From positions 34,804 through 78,337 of the forward strand of contig NZ_KB900615.1 in the NCBI RefSeq assembly GCF_000379065.1: 43,534 nucleotides of DNA. Reading direction: 5' to 3'. Below the pieces are notes generated by a model, which saw only the letters and a list, made by a program, of their open reading frames with translations, made no database searches and was not told the DNA's origin. This document shows, one piece after another, positions 24,921-31,875 of this stretch. The first letter of the stretch is position 1; every line of letters starts with the position of its first letter. Source of the DNA: Salinispora mooreana. Its GTDB lineage: Bacteria; Actinomycetota; Actinomycetes; Mycobacteriales; Micromonosporaceae. A program made the position numbers and the translations under genes.

Positions 24921-25658
24921 ATGGGGCGATCTCACGCGCTGTCCGGGGCGGTGGTGTGGCTGTGTGGGTGTGCGGGGGCCGCGGTGTGGGGTGCCCAGCC
25001 TGCGGCGGGGACGGTTGTGGTGGGTGCGGCGGTTGCTGCGGGTGCCGCGTTGCTGCCAGATATTGATCATCCGGGGTCGGTTGTTGCTCGGTCGTTGGGT
25101 CCGGTGACGCGTGTGATCGCCCGGGGGACGGCGGCGGGGGCTGCAGCGTTGCGGCGCTCGTCTTGTGGTTGTTGTGCGGGTCGGGGTGGGCATCGGGCGG
25201 TGACTCACACGCTGGTGTTCGCGGTGGCCGCCGGCCTGGTGGTGTCGCTGGTGTGCTGGCTGGGGGGAGATGTGGCCGCGGCGGTTGTCGCCGGGTTGTC
25301 GGCGGCGTTGGCGGCGCGTGGGTTGCTGCGCCGGCGTGCGCGGGGGATGTTCGGTGCGGCGGGGGTGGGGCTGCTTGTCGGGGTGATGGCGGCGGCGCTG
25401 CCGGGCCCTGGGGGTGGTTGGTGGTGGCTGGGTGTGCCGTTGGGGTTGGGTTGCCTGACTCATTCCCTCGGCGACGCGTTGACGCACTCGCGGGTTCCGC
25501 TGTTGTGGCCGATTCGGGTACGGGGCTGCCGGTGGGCGGCGTTGGGTATGTGGGCGCCGTTACGGTTTCGCACCGGGTCGGCGGTGGAGCTGCTGCTGGT
25601 AGTGCCGGCGCTCGTGCTCGCGGGCGGGTTCAGCACATGGATGCTGGCGACCGCGTAG
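24921..25658 (+). CDS. YdjM-like membrane-bound metal-dependent hydrolase
   Basis: A 245-residue polytopic protein starting at MGRSHALSG. Family landmarks are an early SHALSG, LLPDIDHP at ~50, GHRAVTHTL at ~94 and CLTHSLGDALTHSRVPLLWP at ~185; the His/Asp residues are probable metal ligands. Alternating hydrophobic helices make up the rest. The family is widespread but its substrate is unknown. No strong ribosome binding site is seen; GTG starts just upstream are possible. Confidence 0.8.
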   Translation: MGRSHALSGAVVWLCGCAGAAVWGAQPAAGTVVVGAAVAAGAALLPDIDHPGSVVARSLGPVTRVIARGTAAGAAALRRSSCGCCAGRGGHRAVTHTLVFAVAAGLVVSLVCWLGGDVAAAVVAGLSAALAARGLLRRRARGMFGAAGVGLLVGVMAAALPGPGGGWWWLGVPLGLGCLTHSLGDALTHSRVPLLWPIRVRGCRWAALGMWAPLRFRTGSAVELLLVVPALVLAGGFSTWMLATA

Positions 25659-25749
25659 GCAGCCGGAGGGTTCCCGCTCGGTGGGGTCTTGTCACCGCAC
25701 CGTGGTATCGATGAGCGTCTGCTAGTAGTGGCGAGATCACGGAGCTGTC

Positions 25750-25884
25750 ATGCCCTTCGTCAAGGCACACAAGCGAGGCGGGAAGCCGGTCCGCGGCTAC
25801 TACCGCCTGAACTCGATCTGGAACTTCTGGTTCGGGCTGATCCTGATGCTGCTGTTCTTCGCCTACGTCAGCAAGCACCAATAG
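25750..25884 (+). CDS. Small single-TM protein, 44 residues
   Basis: An ATG frame of 44 codons preceded by GGAGCT. The peptide is a basic N-terminus (KAHKRGGKPVRGYYRL) followed by one hydrophobic helix (WFGLILMLLFFAYV) and a short polar end. Composition and codon use look coding. No family is recognised; it would sit in the membrane with its basic tail inside. Confidence 0.6.
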   Translation: MPFVKAHKRGGKPVRGYYRLNSIWNFWFGLILMLLFFAYVSKHQ

Positions 25885-25906
25885 CGGCCCTACGCCGGGG
25901 CGTCTG

Positions 25907-26056
25907 TACGAAACTTCACCTCCGGCCGGACCCGTGCAGCCCGGCGGCAGCGGCCCTGGAGCAAGCGGGGGCATCAGCGTAAGCACTGGGCCCAGTCGAC
26001 GTGAAGCGCAGCTCAGCGGCGCTGATCACGTGATCGACGCGCTGCCGCGGCGCTAG
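25907..26056 (+). pseudogene. Decayed copy of the 5' end of the gene at 10700
   Basis: The stretch from GGGGCATCAGCG through GGCGCTGATCACGTG matches 10686-10775 closely. The GTG start has become GTA, one extra G in the ACTGGGCCC run shifts the frame, and a TAG appears after about 75 bases. Similarity also extends upstream into the leader (GGCCGGACCCGTGCA). It marks a past duplication or recombination between the two regions. Confidence 0.6.
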
Positions 26057-26123
26057 ATGTACCAGTGGCCGGCACTTCGAACCCAGTAGAAATAAATACT
26101 TGCTAGTTAGCTACTATTTTCGA

Positions 26124-26155
26124 GGGACGCCGCTACCAACTGGCAACGACGTCCC
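26124..26155 (-). terminator. Possible terminator after small membrane protein gene
   Basis: GGGACG (26124-26129) pairs with CGTCCC (26150-26155) around a 20-base loop, just past the stop of the minus-strand gene at 26162. The stem is short and there is no T-run, so support is modest. The surrounding ~60 bases (26085-26120) are unusually AT-rich for this window. Confidence 0.35.
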
Positions 26156-26161
26156 CTGCAT

Positions 26162-26344
26162 TTAGCTCTTACGTGAGTTGCTGCTCACGTTGAGCAACAG
26201 GATCAGCACGAGGAGTCCAACCCCCAGGTTGGGCTCCTCGTTGCTGGTCAGTGCCTCAAAGGCAGAGACCAGCTCACAGGCCACGCCAAGCTCTACAGCT
26301 AAGGCGATCTTGCGCTTTTCCTGTTCCTCGGGTGATTCCACCAT
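26162..26344 (-). CDS. Small single-TM hypothetical protein
   Basis: A 60-residue protein with GGAAGGGG upstream of the ATG. The N-terminal half is charged and helical (EEQEKRKIALAVELGVACEL), and the C-terminal half has one hydrophobic helix (LGVGLLVLILLLNVSS) and a basic end (NSRKS). No family is recognised. Base composition is less GC-rich than nearby genes, suggesting separate acquisition. Confidence 0.5.
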   Translation of the reverse strand: MVESPEEQEKRKIALAVELGVACELVSAFEALTSNEEPNLGVGLLVLILLLNVSSNSRKS

Positions 26345-26620
26345 CGACCCCTTCCCTCGGCTACCTCGCTACGGAAGCCCAAAAGGCCCCCCGCGATCCT
26401 GCGGGCCCGCCGTGGCATCGAGTCGGGAGATCAGACGGTCGAATACACCGGATCCACACAGTACCGGACGCCCAGAACTGGTTGTCCGATGGTCGATGGC
26501 TGAGCATCCGGCGGCCCGCAGGCGTCAGCCCTCGGCTGGCCAGCTCCAACTGCGCCTGTAGGTCGGTGCCCAATAACAAACAACCCGCGAAACTTGGTCT
26601 TGACTGATTAGTTCCGTGCA
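26345..26620. other. Intergenic region with weak reading frame only
   Basis: A minus-strand frame of 86 codons spans most of this gap, but it has no good ribosome binding site or recognisable domain, and it is not annotated as a gene. No repeat other than the palindrome at its right edge was seen. Confidence 0.4.
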
Positions 26621-26652
26621 AACGGGCCTACGGCGATCGCCGTAGGCCCGTT
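26621..26652. terminator. 32-bp perfect palindrome, probable bidirectional terminator
   Basis: AACGGGCCTACGGCGATC is followed directly by its exact reverse complement, giving a 16-bp stem. It lies about 80 bases beyond the recombinase stop and is flanked by T-rich sequence on the right. Its GGCGATCGCC core also occurs in helix P3 at 23650-23665. Confidence 0.65.
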
Positions 26653-26730
26653 ATCGTTGCTTTGGTCTGACGAGCAGGGGATCGAACCGGGGCCGATCAG
26701 GCGGTGTCGTCGTCCTGGTGGTCGACGACG

Positions 26731-27321
26731 TCACCGAGCGTCGCGGCGAGCCCGGGCACGCTCTAGCGCCCGGTACACCGTCTGGCGCGACACCTCGAAC
26801 AGCTCGGCCAGCTCGGCAACGGTGTGCTCCCCCGCAGCGTGCAGCTTGAGTAGATGCGCCTGCCGTGGGGCCGACAGCTTCGGTGCCCGGCCCTTGAGTT
26901 TGCCCTTGGCCCGGGCGATGGCCATGCCCTCCCGGGTCCGCATCCGTAGTAGATCGACCTCAAACTCGGCGAAGGTGGCCAAGATGTTGAAAAACATCTT
27001 GCCCATCGGGTCAGTCGGGTCGTAGACCATCGTGCCCAGCTGCAGCCGGATGCGGCGCGCGGCGAGGGAGTCACCGATCTGCCGGGCGTCCGGCACGGAC
27101 CGAGCGAGCCGGTCCAGCTTCGGTACAACGAGCGTGTCACCGGGCCGCACGGCGGCGAGGGCCTGGTCCAGGCCGGGCCGGGCGCGGCTGGTGCCGGAGT
27201 ACGCACGGTCAAGGTAGATCCGTTCGGCCGGCACCCCGAGGTCGAGCAGGATCTGGCGGTTGGCCTCCAAGTCCTGCTTGTCGGTCGAGCAGCGGGCGTA
27301 TCCGATCAGCACAGCGGTCAC
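26731..27321 (-). CDS. Serine recombinase (resolvase/invertase)
   Basis: A 196-residue site-specific recombinase when started at the GTG at 27321; a longer frame to 27372 adds 17 Gly/Ser-rich residues not typical of the family. The catalytic serine is in GYARCSTDKQ (position 12). PKLDRLARSV and the MGKMFFNILATFAEFE block complete the catalytic domain. The C-terminal ~45 residues (HTVAELAELFEVSRQTVYRA) are the DNA-binding helix-turn-helix. Likely roles are resolving plasmid multimers or moving a small element. No res-type site could be assigned, and no transposase is adjacent. Confidence 0.9.
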   Translation of the reverse strand: MTAVLIGYARCSTDKQDLEANRQILLDLGVPAERIYLDRAYSGTSRARPGLDQALAAVRPGDTLVVPKLDRLARSVPDARQIGDSLAARRIRLQLGTMVYDPTDPMGKMFFNILATFAEFEVDLLRMRTREGMAIARAKGKLKGRAPKLSAPRQAHLLKLHAAGEHTVAELAELFEVSRQTVYRALERARARRDAR

Positions 27322-27426
27322 GGGCCGCAGCGTAACGGATAGCCCCCCATCACCGGACAAACCACCGGACACCCTATCTGAGACAGTCTTCGTCGCTGGT
27401 GGACGCGTGCCGTCGGTACTGCCGGC

Positions 27427-27460
27427 GGGTGTCCGTTGAGGGTTCGCCCAACGGACACCC
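27427..27460 (-). terminator. Stem-loop terminator of the leftward gene cluster
   Basis: GGGTGTCCGTTG (27427-27438) and CAACGGACACCC (27449-27460) make a perfect 12-bp stem with a ten-base loop, about 45 bases beyond the stop at 27506. There is no T-run, as is common for actinobacterial terminators. Confidence 0.6.
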
Positions 27461-27505
27461 TCGTTGCTGCGCTGACCGAGCGGGCGCGTTGCGCCGCGCT
27501 CTGGC

Positions 27506-28771
27506 TCAGCGGTGGTCGACCCGGCTCACCGGGCGGGGCCGGTCACCCGGCTCACCGCTCTGGCGCCCCGCCTCCCTCGCGTCGATGACCGCGGCGTCGA
27601 ACGCCGTGTCGTTCTTGCGTGCGTTGGACAGGGCGTCGTACGACCATCCGGTAGCGGCAACAGCTTCCATGATCGTGAGCCCGCTGCGTAGGTGCTGAAG
27701 TACGGCCTCACGGTCCTCAGGACCAAATCGGCGGGCTGGTGTGGCGTACTGACGGGACGGGGATCCTTGGATGGCAGCCGAGTGTGCCTGCGTGCAGATG
27801 TCCTCCCGGCAGCCGAGGGCGTAGCCGACCGTGCCGCAGTCTTGCGGGCAGTGGAGCTGACGCACCGGACGCAGCGGCGGGATCAGGCCGCCCTCTTGGG
27901 AGGCCTGGACCAGCGCGGCGTCGTACTCGGGGTGACTACGGCGAGCACCGCCCAGTCGGTGCGGGCTGACCCCAGCCGTCTCGCACGCCACCGTGAGCGA
28001 GGTGCCACCACGGACCGCAGTAAGGATCTGCTGCAAGGCGGGCTCGTCGATGGATTTGCGCCCCACCGCGCCAGCTGCCGCCCGTCGAGCCGCACTGTAG
28101 GGCGCAACGGCGATGGTGCAGGCAGTTTTGCGGCAGCCGTACTTGTAGCCCTGGTAGGAGCCGCAGTGACGGCCGGGGCATGTCCACCGCCCCCGGTCCG
28201 ACTTGTCATCCTGCTTTGCGCAGCGCTGGATGTGACTGTGCACAGCCTGCCGGGTCAAGCCAAGGGCCTGGCCGATGACCGCCAGCGTCCATCCAGCATC
28301 GTTTGCCGCCCGAAGGGCACCCGCAAATTCGGGGCTGCGCTCGGCGTGCAGACTCCGCAGCTCAGCCGCAAGACCAGCCGGTAGTGCCTCCGGCGGGCGG
28401 TTGCGGCTCAGCCACGCCAGGGCATGCTGCCGGTCATAGTAGGCAACGGGTGCCCTTCGGGCGGCCCGCACGTAACCGGCGGGCTGGAACACCTGACGAT
28501 AGGCCCTGATCTGAGCTTGGACGCTACCCACTTGCAGGCCAAGCTGCGCAGCTAGCATCTTGACGGTAGCCATACCGTCAGGGACGGCTTCAACGCCCGG
28601 AAGGCGTCGCGCCCATGCTGCGTCGACCTCCGTGAGGCGATACCGCGCGGGTCGGCGGTCGTTGACTGCCCGGATGCCGGAGCGCTCCCTCAACCACTCG
28701 TAGACTTTGGACTGATGTACGCCGTAGCGTGCGGCGAGCTGGGAGACGGTGGCGGTGCGTTCTGTGGTCAC
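27506..28771 (-). CDS. Multi-HTH DNA-binding protein with two repeated cysteine modules
   Basis: A 421-residue protein from a GTG overlapping the upstream RHH gene (GTGA). Three helix-turn-helix segments are visible at ~8-48, ~67-95 and ~160-185 (IGQALGLTRQAVHSHI). Two similar cysteine modules follow: C198/C203/C213/C218 (CGSYQGYKYGC) and C308/C312/C321/C326 (CGTVGYALGC). Each is followed or preceded by a segment like the HTH of phage terminase small subunits (GTSLTVACETAGVSPHRL and GLTIMEAVAATGWSYDAL). A modular DNA-binding role, such as plasmid regulation or recombination, is likely; the family is not recognised. Confidence 0.7.
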   Translation of the reverse strand: MTTERTATVSQLAARYGVHQSKVYEWLRERSGIRAVNDRRPARYRLTEVDAAWARRLPGVEAVPDGMATVKMLAAQLGLQVGSVQAQIRAYRQVFQPAGYVRAARRAPVAYYDRQHALAWLSRNRPPEALPAGLAAELRSLHAERSPEFAGALRAANDAGWTLAVIGQALGLTRQAVHSHIQRCAKQDDKSDRGRWTCPGRHCGSYQGYKYGCRKTACTIAVAPYSAARRAAAGAVGRKSIDEPALQQILTAVRGGTSLTVACETAGVSPHRLGGARRSHPEYDAALVQASQEGGLIPPLRPVRQLHCPQDCGTVGYALGCREDICTQAHSAAIQGSPSRQYATPARRFGPEDREAVLQHLRSGLTIMEAVAATGWSYDALSNARKNDTAFDAAVIDAREAGRQSGEPGDRPRPVSRVDHR

Positions 28772-28944
28772 TGGCCTTCCCTTGCATACTCGGCGAGCAG
28801 GCGGGTTACGACAACGGCGAACCGCTCACCGCGCTTCTTGGCGGCCTCCCGGGCGGCGTCCTGCACGTCTTGGGGGACACGAATGTTCAGGGGCGGGGTT
28901 GTTCCGGTGGTCTTGGGTCGACCACGGCGCTTCGGCTCCGGCAT
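28768..28944 (-). CDS. Small RHH (CopG-like) DNA-binding protein
   Basis: A 58-residue protein. A basic N-terminus (PEPKRRGRPKTTGTTPP) resembling an AT-hook precedes LNIRVPQDVQDAAREAAKKR and FAVVVTRLLAEY, the strand and helices of a ribbon-helix-helix. Its ATG sits in a TGATG junction with the upstream gene, and its stop overlaps the next GTG. It may repress the operon through the repeats at 29342-29384. Confidence 0.75.
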   Translation of the reverse strand: MPEPKRRGRPKTTGTTPPLNIRVPQDVQDAAREAAKKRGERFAVVVTRLLAEYAREGQ

Positions 28945-29339
28945 CAGTACTCGTCACCCTCCCGGCGGATCGCCCGCTCGTCGTAGCCGGCACGAACGTG
29001 GGTAATCCACTCGGCGGGGATCTCGTCCCGCACGGCCGGGTAGCCCTCGGCGACGGTGGTCATCACGTCGTCGTGCACGTCGGCCGGGACATCGACGCGG
29101 AGCAAATGAAACGCCTGGTGCTCGTGCCAGAGCCAGTCCGCCTCGGTACGTCCCCGTGGCGTGTCCGCAAAGAGGCAGACCACGTCGCCGTCGAACCCGT
29201 CGGGGGCATCGTCGCCCCACTTCCACGCGGGCGCGTTGCCGGCCCGGGCCAGGGAGTCACGGCAGACCAGCGGACCGCCGTTGTAGCTGGCGTCGGCGAT
29301 GTGCCAGTAGGTAACGGTGGTGGCGGTCGTCTGCGTCAT
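28944..29339 (-). CDS. Hypothetical protein, first gene of HTH cluster
   Basis: A 131-residue soluble, acidic protein starting at MTQTTATTV (ATG 29339). A longer start would place the frame over the promoter repeats. It has the motifs VTYWHIADASYNGGPLVC, WKWGDDAPDGFDGDVVCLF and EHQAFHLLRVDVP, suggesting a compact alpha/beta fold. ADP-ribosyltransferase-like proteins have similar starts, but this is not secure. No family is claimed. It is cotranslated with the RHH gene. Confidence 0.6.
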   Translation of the reverse strand: MTQTTATTVTYWHIADASYNGGPLVCRDSLARAGNAPAWKWGDDAPDGFDGDVVCLFADTPRGRTEADWLWHEHQAFHLLRVDVPADVHDDVMTTVAEGYPAVRDEIPAEWITHVRAGYDERAIRREGDEY

Positions 29340-29341
29340 AG

Positions 29342-29384
29342 AATTAGTGTACGACACAAACTCTAATAGTGCACGACAAAAATG
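29342..29384 (-). promoter_or_regulatory. Direct repeats in promoter of HTH cluster
   Basis: TTAGTGTACGACA and TAATAGTGCACGACA occur 20-odd bases apart immediately upstream of the ATG at 29339, in an unusually AT-rich stretch. The shared core GTGYACGACA is likely an operator. Its reverse complement, TGTCGTRCAC, resembles the repeats upstream of parA at 31471-31735. Confidence 0.5.
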
Positions 29385-29445
29385 CACCCGCGGCATGGAT
29401 TCACCTCGCAGCCCCCAACGACGCCGACTTGCAACACGGGCCCTT

Positions 29446-29560
29446 CAGTCCGACGGTCCTCAGCGTCCCGGCGCCGCTGATGGCCCGGTTCGAGCGGGCA
29501 CGGCGCAGCTCAGCCAGCAACACCGAGCTCGTCCTTGATGCGCTCCGCGCGCACCGTCGA
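29446..29560 (+). pseudogene. Duplicated fragment of the partition RHH gene
   Basis: This stretch is almost identical to 33285-33395, which encodes the first RHH domain of the partition protein; only a few bases differ (for example GCACGG for GTACGG). The frame is open (83 codons from 29369), but start and C-terminus are unrelated to the parent gene. It could encode a truncated RHH peptide able to interfere with partition, or be inert. Confidence 0.6.
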
Positions 29561-29591
29561 GCTGCCGTACCTCGGCCCTACGATCCGGGCC

Positions 29592-30092
29592 ATGAGCACT
29601 CGGCGACGGGCGGTACGTAGGCCGCAGCCGCCCGAGGATCCGATGGCCGTCAGGTTCGGCAAAGCTTGCGCCGAATGCGGTCGCCACTGGATCCCGAGTG
29701 GGCGCAAGGGCAGCGAGCTTAAAACGCTGTGCGCTCGTTGTAGCGACAGGGCCCACGCGGCCAGAGCCTCCGCGATCAGGGCAGCACGGCTCGCCGCCGC
29801 CCGGGATACACCGCTGGCGGTAACCGCCAAAGAGCGACACGACCTCGCTACCGGGCCCTGCACCTACTGCGGTGCGCCTTCCCTTCAGGCAGACCACATC
29901 CGTCCGATCAGCCGCGGCGGCCTCGACATCGCCGACAACCTCACCCCCGCCTGCGATGACTGCAACAACGACAAGCGCGCGAAGCTGCTCGACCAGTGGT
30001 GCCCCTCGCGGACTGCGTACGCCGCCTCCCGCTCACCCAAGGTCGCGGCGGAACTTCTTCGCCTCCACGGGCTTAGCCAATTTCGGCCCTGA
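29592..30092 (+). CDS. HNH endonuclease
   Basis: A 166-residue protein. The C-terminal part is a classic HNH: CTYCGAP, then QADHIRPISRGG, DNLTPACDDCNNDKRAK, with two CxxC pairs and the catalytic His. An extra zinc ribbon (CAECGRHW ... CARC) lies near the N-terminus. The start is uncertain: ATG 29592 has no ribosome binding site, and ATG 29643 has GAGGA and would give 149 residues. The 3' end overlaps the convergent antitoxin-like gene by 20 bases. Likely role is DNA nicking or cutting in defence, mobility or repair. Confidence 0.75.
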   Translation: MSTRRRAVRRPQPPEDPMAVRFGKACAECGRHWIPSGRKGSELKTLCARCSDRAHAARASAIRAARLAAARDTPLAVTAKERHDLATGPCTYCGAPSLQADHIRPISRGGLDIADNLTPACDDCNNDKRAKLLDQWCPSRTAYAASRSPKVAAELLRLHGLSQFRP

Positions 30093-30873
30093 TCTGCGCC
30101 ACCGTCTCTGGGGGCAGCACGTCCGTCAGGGTCGCCACCTCGCCATCGAGGCGGCCGGCCTCATCGGCTGGGGCTACCAGGAGGTACACATCCGGGTCGG
30201 CTTCGCCCAGACCGTGAGCCTCGGCCCAGTCCAGGACCCGGACCGGGATGTCCACACCGACCAGTTGCGGGTCGGCCGCAGCTGCGAACGGCGAATCGCC
30301 ACGCATGACGTACCAGATGACCAGCGTGCCCTCGTAGTCGGGCGCGGCAAGGCGCAACAGCGCTTCCCCCACGGACGGGCCGACACCGACCGCAACGGTC
30401 GCGCCGGTCACCGCCACGGCCGTGGCACAGTAGTCCTCCCCGGCGTCCTCGCCGTCAGGGTCGTGCTCAAGGATGATCCGGTGGCCGGCGGCCAGCAGCG
30501 TCTCGACCGGGAGCCGGTCCGCCGGGGTCGGCCGATGGAGCAGCACGGTGGCGTCGACGATTGCGGCGACCGGCTTCCGGTGCCGGGTGAGTACCTGAGT
30601 CCTGGCGTGACTCTCGTAGATCACGTCGCCGAGCTTGGCGCGGGCCTCCGATAGCGGCCACATCGGCATCCAAGCCACCGGCTCGGCCACCTCGGCCATC
30701 GGCACCAGCGCGGCCCATTCCCGGCCGCCGCGGGTGATCAGGGTGACCGTGCCGGCCTCGGCCGACGCCACCAGTTCGGCCCACCGGGACCGCGCGTTTT
30801 CCAGGGGCACAGGCGGACCGAGGCGGTCCACGAGGGAACGGAACACAGGCGGAACGTTGCTAGCATCATCCAT
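30073..30873 (-). CDS. Tandem Phd/YefM-domain antitoxin-like protein with C-terminal extension
   Basis: A 266-residue protein from ATG 30873; ATG 30891 is an alternative inside the operator. Residues ~24-65 (LENARSRWAELVASAEAG ... ITRGGREWAALVP) are one Phd/YefM domain, and residues ~75-115 (SEARAKLGDVIYESHART ... RHRKPVAAIVD) a second copy. The rest (~125-266) is acidic and includes GEDYCATAVAVTGATVAVG and GEALLRLA, faintly HicB-like. Single Phd antitoxins are ~80 residues, so this is an unusual fusion. No toxin gene is adjacent. It may be a solitary regulator or a neutraliser of external toxins. Confidence 0.75.
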   Translation of the reverse strand: MDDASNVPPVFRSLVDRLGPPVPLENARSRWAELVASAEAGTVTLITRGGREWAALVPMAEVAEPVAWMPMWPLSEARAKLGDVIYESHARTQVLTRHRKPVAAIVDATVLLHRPTPADRLPVETLLAAGHRIILEHDPDGEDAGEDYCATAVAVTGATVAVGVGPSVGEALLRLAAPDYEGTLVIWYVMRGDSPFAAAADPQLVGVDIPVRVLDWAEAHGLGEADPDVYLLVAPADEAGRLDGEVATLTDVLPPETVAQIRAEIG

Positions 30874-30882
30874 ACCAAAAGC

Positions 30883-30919
30883 GTAAGGCATCTTGCAGAT
30901 AGATCGCAAGGTGCCTTAC
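30883..30919 (-). promoter_or_regulatory. 14-bp inverted repeat operator of the Phd-type gene
   Basis: GTAAGGCATCTTGC (30883-30896) and GCAAGGTGCCTTAC (30906-30919) match in 13 of 14 positions around a nine-base spacer, directly upstream of the gene. Phd-family proteins repress their own promoter through such palindromes. Confidence 0.65.
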
Positions 30920-31015
30920 AAATTTACCGGACCATAGACCCGGCGAGGCCCCGCCCGCCGCCAGCCGGGGTCCTTGGGCTCAGGAGCCGGAGTCGGCGCA
31001 GTAGCGTGCCGGCCG

Positions 31016-31153
31016 TCAGCGTGCGTCGCTGCGCCGAATCTGCTCGATCTGCTGGTCGATGAGGTAGATCGCTGGCAGGGTGTGCCTCTGCTGACGCTCG
31101 TTGCGTTCGGTCCATGCGGTCAGCGCTACCGGAGTGCATGCCTTGGCGGTCAT
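31016..31153 (-). CDS. Small hypothetical protein, 45 residues
   Basis: A frame of 45 codons with a very good AGGAGAG ribosome binding site five bases before the ATG. The peptide begins MTAKACTPVALTAWTER and ends QQIEQIRRSDAR; it is helical and charged. Just after the stop, a +1 shifted frame continues for about 30 codons with protein-like composition (PAPEPKDPGWRRAG), so a frameshift is possible. No family is recognised. Confidence 0.5.
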   Translation of the reverse strand: MTAKACTPVALTAWTERNERQQRHTLPAIYLIDQQIEQIRRSDAR

Positions 31154-31470
31154 GTTCTCTCCTGATCATCTGCCGAAGGTGCGCCGCAAAGCAGAGGTAG
31201 CCGGCGATGGTGTATGCCGAAACCCGGCGAGGTGGCCGACCGCTGTGGTCGTATCGGCTGGTCTTGTGCGATTGACTAGGCCCGGCCATCCATCTTAGGC
31301 GCGCAGCCTGCCGTTCAATTCCCTCTCTGCCTTACCGATCGCTGGATAATTTGCCCGTGTTGTGCAGCGCCTACCACAGCGGTGCTTGCCAGGCTTTCTG
31401 CCACGGTCAGGATCGCTAACAGAGCGGTGAGTCGCTGCAGGTAGAGCGGGCATCTGAGATGCCACTAACG
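31154..31470. other. Intergenic region, no convincing gene
   Basis: Only short overlapping frames without good start signals are present (for example a 74-codon minus frame ending at 31295). No strong repeats were seen before the direct repeats that begin at 31471. Confidence 0.45.
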
Positions 31471-31735
31471 TTGTCGTGTACGGTCTGTTCTGCGATACGT
31501 GACACCAGCTTGGACACAAGGGTTTGCACTACCTGGTATCCAATGTTGTGTACACCTACTTGTCCCATGGCGTTCGCCCTCTATGTCACACCGTTGTGGA
31601 CAACATCGTTTGCCACTACGTTAACTGTGGTGCTGACAATATAACTTGTCGAGTGATGAGGCTTGTCGTGCGCTCTATAGTGCGCGGTATTGCGAGGGAT
31701 GTCGTGCGCGATAACGCACATGCGCTTTGTCGCGC
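31471..31735 (+). repeat. Direct repeats upstream of parA, candidate centromere
   Basis: A TTGTCGTG-like element recurs in one orientation: TTGTCGTGTAC (31471), TTGTCGAGTG (31646), TTGTCGTGCGC (31663), ATGTCGTGCGC (31699) and TTGTCGCGC (31727). A perfect GTTGT-GG-ACAAC palindrome sits at 31593-31604. The region is AT-richer than its surroundings and has no gene. Iterated sites next to a parA/RHH operon are typical of plasmid centromeres, which also serve as operators. Confidence 0.5.
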
Positions 31736-31875
31736 CCCCGTGCGCGTGTTGGCTGGCAATGCTGCTGGTCAGCTTGGGTGTGACGTTCGGCGCGTGGCGT
31801 CGCGCGATGGGCCTCGCGAGTGATAGGCACACGGCCGAAGGACGCAACCCTGCGCCGATGAGAGAAGGCAGACCA

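Noticed and set aside
26660..26700. tRNA-like GATCGAACCGGGGC sequence near the recombinase
   Set aside because: The expected T-stem bases do not pair and no acceptor, D or anticodon arms were found; not a tRNA or obvious attachment site.
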